Assembly: GCF_001005295.1 (NCBI RefSeq)
Contig: NZ_LBMK01000003.1
Span: 198,579 to 262,578, forward strand
Source: Streptomyces yangpuensis
Lineage (GTDB): Bacteria; Actinomycetota; Actinomycetes; Streptomycetales; Streptomycetaceae
Reading direction: 5' to 3'
DNA: 64,000 nt
The notes below the pieces were generated by a model that did no database searches, was not told the DNA's origin, and saw only the letters and a program-made list of their open reading frames with translations. The translations under genes were made by a program, and so were the position numbers. This document shows positions 58,999 to 64,000 of this stretch, one piece after another (position 1 is the first letter of the stretch; every line of letters starts with the position of its first letter).

Positions 58999-61173
58999 AT
59001 GAACGCGCCGTACGACGGTGACCGCGCGCAGGGCACTGGCGGGCCTGCGCCCTCCCAGGGCACTGCCCCGGGCACCCCGGTGCCCGGGCAGGTTCCCGCG
59101 CCTGCGCCCGCGCCGGACCGCGACCCGTACGTCCAGGGTGCCTACGACTACGACCCGTACCGGTCCCAGGACCTCTCCGCCCAGGACCCCGTCGGCGAGG
59201 TCCTCTACGACCGGGCCGCGCACCCGCCGCCGCCCCCCGGCACCTTCCAGGAGCCCGGTCCGCTCTACGCGGCCCCGACCGCCCCCATGTACTCGCCCGA
59301 CCCGCGCGTCTGGGCCCAGACCCCGCCGCCGGAGCCGGACGGCCCCTCCCGGCACCTGCCGTACGGCGACCGTGCCGCCACCACCGAGTTCGTGGGCGTG
59401 GACTCCCTCGTCACACGGGCCTCGGAGGAGCAGCCCGAACCGGATGCCTTCGCCCACCTCTACCGGGACCAGGAGGCGGCGCCCCGTACCCCCACCGAGG
59501 ACGCCCCCGTCGCGGCACCGGCGCCGAGCAAGCCGGCCGGCCGCGCCGCGAGCCTGCTGAAGTCCAGCGCGCTCATGGCCGCGGGCACGATCGTCTCCCG
59601 CATCACCGGCTTCCTGAGAACCCTGGTCATCGCCGGGGCGATCGGCGTCGGCACCTTCAACGACACGTACCAGATCGCCAACACGCTGCCCACGATGATC
59701 TACGTGCTGGTCGGCGGCGGCGCCCTCAACGCGGTCTTCATCCCGCAGCTGGTCCGCGCGATGAAGAACGACGACGACGGGGGAGAGGCGTACGCCAACC
59801 GGCTGCTGACCCTCGTCGTGGTCCTGCTGGCCGGCATCACCACCATCTGCGTCCTGGCCGCACCGGTGTTCATCACGATGATGTCGCCGAAGATCGCCTC
59901 CGACCCGCAGCAGATGGACGTGGCCGTCGCCTTCGCGCGCTACTGCCTGCCCACCATGTTCTTCATGGGCGTCCACGTGGTGCTCGGTCAGATCCTGAAC
60001 GCCCGCGGCCGGTTCGGCGCGATGATGTGGACCCCTGTCCTCAACAACATCGTGGTCATCGCCACCTTCGGCGCCTTCATCTGGGCCTTCGGCGGCTTCA
60101 CCACCTCCGGCGTCAACGCCACCACGGTCACCCCGGAAGGCGTCCGCCTGCTGGGTCTGGGCACCCTGCTCGGCCTGACCGTCCAGGCCCTCGCGATGCT
60201 CCCGTACCTGCGCGACGCCGGCTTCAAGCCGCGCCTGCGCTTCGACTGGAAGGGCCACGGCCTCGGCAAGGCCGCTCGCCTGGCCAAGTGGACGTTCTTC
60301 TTCGTCCTCGCCAACCAGGTCGGCCTCGTCATCGTCACCCAGCTCGCCACCTGGGCCGGTTCGGTCGCCGAGAAGCAGGGCCACCCCGGCACCGGTATCA
60401 CCGCCTACAACTACGCACTGCTGCTGTGGCAGATGCCGCAGGCGATCATCACCGTCTCCGTCATGACGGCCGTCCTGCCCCGCATCTCCCGCTCCGCGCA
60501 CGACGGGGACGCCGCCGCGGTCCGCGACGACATCTCCTACGGACTGCGCACGTCGGCCGTCGCGATCGTGCCCTGTGCCTTCGCGTTCCTCGCGCTCGGC
60601 GTCCCGATGGCGACCCTGCTCTACGCGGGCTCCGGCGCCGGCGCCCAGAACATCGGCTACGTCCTGATGGCCTTCGGCCTCGGACTGATCCCGTACTCCG
60701 TCCAGTACGTCGTCCTGCGCGGCTTCTACGCCTACGAGGACACCCGGACGCCCTTCTACAACACCGTCATCGTCGCCGCCGTCAACGCGGCGGGCTCGGC
60801 GGTCTCCTTCTTCGTGCTGCCCGCCCGCTGGGCAGTCGTCGGCATGGCCGCCTCCTACGGTCTCGGCTACGCCGTGGGTGTGGGCGTGGCCTGGCGCCGC
60901 CTGCGCACCCGGCTCGGCGGCGACCTCGACGGAGCCCACGTGATGCGGACCTACGCCCGCCTCACCGGTGCCTGCGTCCCGGCGGCCGTCGTGGCCGGCG
61001 CGGCCGCCTACGGGGTCACCCAGTGGCTCGGCAGCGGAGTTCTCGGTTCCGCCACGGCCCTGCTCACCGGCGGAATCGCCCTGGCCGCCGTCTTCCTCAT
61101 CGCCGCCAAGCGGATGCGGATCGAAGAGCTCAACGCGATGGTCGGAATGGTCCGCGGACGTTTGGGGCGCTGA
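58999..61173 (+). CDS. murJ: Lipid II flippase MurJ (MviN)
   Basis: 724 residues. The first 180 are Pro/Ala/Gly-rich and cytoplasmic, longer than in E. coli. A MurJ core of about 14 helices starts at LKSSALMAAGTIVSRITGFLRT, with ARYCLPTMFFMGVHVVLGQILNARGRFGAMMWTPVLNNIV and FYAYEDTRTPFYNTVI typical of the family. MurJ flips lipid II to the outer face of the membrane for peptidoglycan synthesis. The ATG has GAGGTGGGG upstream. In M. tuberculosis MurJ is fused to a pseudokinase; here the pseudokinase is the next gene. It is in a run with DUF6049, pseudokinase and sigM. Confidence 0.96.
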   Translation: MNAPYDGDRAQGTGGPAPSQGTAPGTPVPGQVPAPAPAPDRDPYVQGAYDYDPYRSQDLSAQDPVGEVLYDRAAHPPPPPGTFQEPGPLYAAPTAPMYSPDPRVWAQTPPPEPDGPSRHLPYGDRAATTEFVGVDSLVTRASEEQPEPDAFAHLYRDQEAAPRTPTEDAPVAAPAPSKPAGRAASLLKSSALMAAGTIVSRITGFLRTLVIAGAIGVGTFNDTYQIANTLPTMIYVLVGGGALNAVFIPQLVRAMKNDDDGGEAYANRLLTLVVVLLAGITTICVLAAPVFITMMSPKIASDPQQMDVAVAFARYCLPTMFFMGVHVVLGQILNARGRFGAMMWTPVLNNIVVIATFGAFIWAFGGFTTSGVNATTVTPEGVRLLGLGTLLGLTVQALAMLPYLRDAGFKPRLRFDWKGHGLGKAARLAKWTFFFVLANQVGLVIVTQLATWAGSVAEKQGHPGTGITAYNYALLLWQMPQAIITVSVMTAVLPRISRSAHDGDAAAVRDDISYGLRTSAVAIVPCAFAFLALGVPMATLLYAGSGAGAQNIGYVLMAFGLGLIPYSVQYVVLRGFYAYEDTRTPFYNTVIVAAVNAAGSAVSFFVLPARWAVVGMAASYGLGYAVGVGVAWRRLRTRLGGDLDGAHVMRTYARLTGACVPAAVVAGAAAYGVTQWLGSGVLGSATALLTGGIALAAVFLIAAKRMRIEELNAMVGMVRGRLGR

Positions 61174-61290
61174 TGCGCACAACCGTCGCCCCCTTTCGTG
61201 TGTCGTGCATAGCGTCGGACTGTGGGCACAATTGGCATGGCTTCGCAGACTGGCCTACAGCGCGCAACGGATGGGGAGGCAGGAACGACG

Positions 61291-63015
61291 GTGGCGGAAC
61301 GTAGCACGGCTGCCGTCGACGTGGCCGACAACGACGGTGACGAGCCGTCTGCCGCTCAGGCGGCGAAGGCCACGTCCGACGGGGTGGACACCCAGAACGG
61401 ACGAGCCGCGGACGGACCCATGCCCGACAAGGACGGCGAACGCACGAACACGGCCTCTACGGCCGCACCCGAACTCCACAGCGGTCACAAGCTCGCCAGA
61501 CGGTACCGGCTGGAAGAGTGCGTCACCCGTGTGGACGGATTCAGCAGTTGGCGCGCGATGGACGAGAAGCTGCGCCGGGCCGTGGGCGTGCACCTCATGC
61601 CCGCCGACCACGCGCGGGCGCGCTCGGTCCTGGCCGCCGCCCGTTCGTCCGCCCTCCTCGGCGACCCACGCTTCGTGCAGGTGCTCGATGCCGTGGAGGA
61701 GAACGACCTCGTCTACGTCGTCCATGAATGGCTGCCCGACGCCACCGAACTCACCGCCCTGCTCGCCGCGGGCCCGCTGGAGCCCCACGAGGCCTACCAG
61801 CTCGTCAGCCAGGTCTCCCAGGCGATGGCCGCCGCACACCGCGAGGGCCTCGCCCACCTGCGGCTGACGCCGAGCGCCATACTGCGCACCTCCACGGGCC
61901 AGTGGCGCATCCGCGGCCTCGCCGTGAACGCGGCGCTGCGCGGCATCACCAGTGAGACGCCGCAGCGCGCCGACACCGAGGCCATCGGTGCCCTGCTGTA
62001 CGCCGCCCTCACCCAGCGCTGGCCGTACGAGAGCGACGCGTACGGCCTGGCCGGGCTGCCCAAGGGGGTCGGCCTGATCGCCCCCGACCAGGTCCGCGCC
62101 GGCGTCCACCGGGGCCTGGGCGAGCTCGCCATGCGCGCGCTGGCCAACGACGGGGCCACCGCCTCCCGTCAGGAGCCGGCCTGCACCACCCCGGAAGAGC
62201 TCTCCAAGGCCGTGGCCGCGATGCCCCGCATCCGGCCGCCGGAGCCCGCCTTCACGGCCCCGCCGGAGTACCAGCACACCACCTACCAGCAGGGCAGCTA
62301 CGGCCGCACCACGCCCGTCGGCGTGATCTCCGCCCAGAGCCTGCCCGTCGCGCCCCCGCCGCCGCCCCTGCAGAGCCGTACCGGCCGCGCCCTGAAGTGG
62401 GGCGTCGCCGCCCTGCTCATCGCCGCCCTCGGCCTGGGCAGCTGGCAGCTGGCCGACACCCTCCTGGAACGCGGCACCCAGAAGGGCAACAGCGGCACGA
62501 GCAACAACACCAAGCCCGGCACCACCGAAGACGACCCGAAGGAGACCGGGCCTGGGGAACCCCTGAAGATCCAGGGCGTCTCCGTCATAGGGGGTTCGGT
62601 GAAGCCGGCGCTGGCCCCGAAGACCATCGATGGTGATCACGAAACCGCCTGGATCACCCCCGAGTACTACAACTACGCCAACTTCGGCCGCCTGGAGCAG
62701 GAGAACAACGGCAGCGGGATCATCGTCGACCTGGGCGAAGTCAAGAACGTGTCCGGGCTTGAGGTCGACATGTACGTGGCGGGACAGACGGTGGAGGTAC
62801 TCGCCGCAGCCCCGGATGCCACGAACCCGGGAACCGTCGGGGCCTTCGGCCAACAGATCACCAAGCTGGAACGCACGGACAAGAAGCTCCAGACCACGCT
62901 CGAGAAACCGGTCCGCACTCGATACGTGCTGATCCACGTCACCGAGCTGCCGGCATCCGGTGGGGGCTACCGCGGCGGAATCAACGAGATCAAGATGCTC
63001 GGCTCCGCGTCGTGA
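61291..63015 (+). CDS. Membrane-anchored pseudokinase paired with MurJ
   Basis: 574 residues from the GTG at 61291 (AGGCAGGA upstream); a GTG at 61222 is an alternative. A disordered acidic N-terminus leads to a Ser/Thr-kinase-like fold (LARRYRLEECVTRVDGFSSWRAMDEKLRRAVGVHLM). The usual catalytic HRD is replaced by LAHLRLTPSAILR, the DFG region by IRGLAVNAAL, and no Gly-rich loop or VAIK Lys is seen, so it should not phosphorylate. One membrane helix (ALKWGVAALLIAALGLGSWQL) follows, then an outer discoidin-like domain (SVIGGSVKPALAPKTIDGDHETAW). In M. tuberculosis this pseudokinase is the C-terminal part of MviN, where it is phosphorylated by PknB and bound by FhaA. Confidence 0.88.
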   Translation: MAERSTAAVDVADNDGDEPSAAQAAKATSDGVDTQNGRAADGPMPDKDGERTNTASTAAPELHSGHKLARRYRLEECVTRVDGFSSWRAMDEKLRRAVGVHLMPADHARARSVLAAARSSALLGDPRFVQVLDAVEENDLVYVVHEWLPDATELTALLAAGPLEPHEAYQLVSQVSQAMAAAHREGLAHLRLTPSAILRTSTGQWRIRGLAVNAALRGITSETPQRADTEAIGALLYAALTQRWPYESDAYGLAGLPKGVGLIAPDQVRAGVHRGLGELAMRALANDGATASRQEPACTTPEELSKAVAAMPRIRPPEPAFTAPPEYQHTTYQQGSYGRTTPVGVISAQSLPVAPPPPPLQSRTGRALKWGVAALLIAALGLGSWQLADTLLERGTQKGNSGTSNNTKPGTTEDDPKETGPGEPLKIQGVSVIGGSVKPALAPKTIDGDHETAWITPEYYNYANFGRLEQENNGSGIIVDLGEVKNVSGLEVDMYVAGQTVEVLAAAPDATNPGTVGAFGQQITKLERTDKKLQTTLEKPVRTRYVLIHVTELPASGGGYRGGINEIKMLGSAS

Positions 63016-63120
63016 CCACACCCGTCTCGGCTGCGCGGCCCGGCCACAGGCCGGGCCGCGTGATTGTTTACGCGCCCGGCCGACGCACCTAGTCTCCATG
63101 CGGGGAGGAAGCAGGGTGTG

Positions 63121-63819
63121 ATGCGAGATGGAAGCACGGAAGGGCGCAGCGACCAAGAGCTTCTGGCGCTGCACGCGGCCGGGGATCCTGATGCCTTCGG
63201 GGAGCTGGTGCGGCGGCATCGGGATCGGTTGTGGGCCGTGGCGCTGCGGACGCTCGGGGACCGGGAGGAGGCCGCGGACGCGGTGCAGGACGCCCTGGTC
63301 TCCGCCTACCGGGCCGCGCACACCTTCCGCGGGGAATCCGCCGTCACCACCTGGCTGCACCGGATCACCGTCAACGCCTGCCTCGACCGCGCCCGTAAGG
63401 CCGCCTCGCGCAGGACCGCTCCCCTGGACGACACCGAGCGCCTGGAGCGCCTCCTGGAGCCCCATGAGTCCGCAGAGGCACCCGCTGAGCGCCAGGACCT
63501 CCACCGCCAGCTCCTGGCCGCCCTCAGGACGCTCCCGGACGAGCAGCGGGCCGCGCTGGTCCTCGTCGACATGCAGGGATACCCCGTCGCGGAGGCCGCC
63601 GACATCCTCGACGTGCCCACCGGCACGGTGAAGAGCAGGTGTGCGCGCGGCCGGGCGAAACTCCTGCCGCTCCTCACTCATCTGCGCACGAATGCCGGGG
63701 ATAACACCACCGCCGAGCGGGGAAGGAACCGGACGCCGGGCACGCCCGTCCCACCAGCGGCAGCAGAACCCCGGCAAACAGACCCAGACGCTGTGAAGGG
63801 CGGAGGTGGACGACCGTGA
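63121..63819 (+). CDS. sigM: ECF-type RNA polymerase sigma factor SigM
   Basis: 232 residues from the ATG at 63121; a GTG at 63118 has the better distance to GGAGG (63104-63108). Region 2 is DQELLALHAAGDPDAFGELVRRHRDRLWAVALRTLGDREEAADAVQDALVSAYRA...; region 4 reads LPDEQRAALVLVDMQGYPVAEAADILDVPTGTVKSRCARGRAKL. The C-terminal 40 residues are a Thr/Pro-rich tail. ECF sigma factors switch on a stress regulon and are held by an anti-sigma factor. Here that gene follows with a GTGA overlap. The order pseudokinase-sigM-anti-sigma is the same as in mycobacteria (Rv3910-Rv3912), which gives the name. Confidence 0.88.
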   Translation: MRDGSTEGRSDQELLALHAAGDPDAFGELVRRHRDRLWAVALRTLGDREEAADAVQDALVSAYRAAHTFRGESAVTTWLHRITVNACLDRARKAASRRTAPLDDTERLERLLEPHESAEAPAERQDLHRQLLAALRTLPDEQRAALVLVDMQGYPVAEAADILDVPTGTVKSRCARGRAKLLPLLTHLRTNAGDNTTAERGRNRTPGTPVPPAAAEPRQTDPDAVKGGGGRP

Positions 63820-64000
63820 GCCCTGCGACTGGCACGCCCGGCACGACCGGCACGATCCGGCACCCGGACGTCTCGGAGATCTCCGACCTGACCGAAGGGC
63901 TGCTCTCTCCGTCCCGGACCGCGGAGATCCGCCGCCATCTCGACGGCTGCGCCCTGTGCGCCGACGTCCGCTCCTCCCTGGAGGAGATCCGCGGTCTCCT
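63816..64000 (+). CDS. Putative anti-sigma factor, 5' part (cut by window end)
   Basis: The GTG at 63816 overlaps the sigM stop codon by 4 nt, so translation is coupled. The 61 visible residues start MSPATGTPGTTGTIRHPDVSEISDLTEG and contain HLDGCALCADV, the HxxxCxxC zinc motif of the ZAS (zinc-associated anti-sigma) group. This domain would wrap region 2 and 4 of SigM in the cytoplasm. The rest, likely including a membrane helix, lies beyond the window. In mycobacteria the gene after sigM is its anti-sigma factor. Confidence 0.8.
   Translation, partial: MSPATGTPGTTGTIRHPDVSEISDLTEGLLSPSRTAEIRRHLDGCALCADVRSSLEEIRGL

Noticed and set aside
58816..61182. A 788-codon open frame antisense to murJ
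   Set aside because: Its translation is His/Asp/Gly/Glu low complexity and it mirrors murJ codon bias; murJ is clearly the gene.

Overview
The window is high-GC, densely coded chromosomal DNA from a Streptomyces, or a very close relative. Many genes start with GTG or TTG, GTGA start/stop overlaps are common, and several genes look leaderless. Markers of the genus include an SsgA/SsgR pair, a fused CydD-CydC transporter, FemX, DUF6049 and DUF5326 proteins, and eleven perfect copies of the ParB site GTTTCACGTGAAAC. The gene order (murJ, pseudokinase, sigM and anti-sigma at the right end; rpsF-ssb-rpsR-rplI and dnaB in the middle; ssgA/ssgR, thiC and cydABCD to the left) matches, from memory, the part of the Streptomyces core chromosome beside oriC. 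The origin (dnaA/dnaN, parAB, trx) is expected just beyond the right edge. I see no insertion sequence, prophage, CRISPR array, rRNA or tRNA; apart from the collagen-like cassette the window looks like conserved core.

Layout, left to right. 1-5.3 kb: a truncated EphD-like hydrolase/dehydrogenase fusion, a MerR regulator, an aquaporin, RNA 2'-phosphotransferase KptA and an F420-type oxidoreductase. 5.3-14.5 kb: a parS pair, a HAD phosphatase, a DosS-like sensor kinase and cydCD, cydB and cydA behind a Rex operator, which together form a respiratory block. 14.5-20.1 kb: a cyclophilin-like protein, HisC, a LacI regulator, a metallophosphoesterase and a membrane protein. 20.1-23.5 kb: two secreted collagen-like proteins flanking a glycosyltransferase. 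23.7-29 kb: thiC with a TPP riboswitch, a YibE/F-like membrane protein, ssgA and ssgR (sporulation control) and a DUF5326 protein. 29-40.9 kb: a cupin, a small membrane protein, PtpA, a gamma-lyase-type PLP enzyme, a LysR regulator, a Nudix protein, a flavohemoprotein, a HAD phosphatase, two acetyltransferases, an HTH_42 protein, a beta-lactamase-fold serine hydrolase and dnaB. 41-45.1 kb: a DnaA-box cluster, a MATE exporter, the rpsF-ssb-rpsR-rplI operon and a small membrane protein. 45-54 kb: FemX, an alanine-racemase-like protein, a GT87 mannosyltransferase, a class A PBP, a PadR regulator, Ino1 and an MFS exporter. 55-64 kb: a CCA-adding-type enzyme, DUF6049, MurJ, a pseudokinase, SigM and its anti-sigma.

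Three themes link the genes. The first is chromosome replication and segregation: dnaB, ssb, two DnaA-box groups and eleven parS sites, some placed inside gene starts or ends. The second is cell-envelope building: FemX, MurJ with its regulatory pseudokinase, a PBP, GT87, Ino1 and SsgA. The third is low-oxygen respiration: cydABCD, Rex and an orphan DosS-type kinase.

The least explained unit is the collagen-like/glycosyltransferase cassette. Its Gly-X-Thr repeats resemble the O-glycosylated repeats of Bacillus BclA. All family names are from motif recognition and memory of related genomes; no database search was run.
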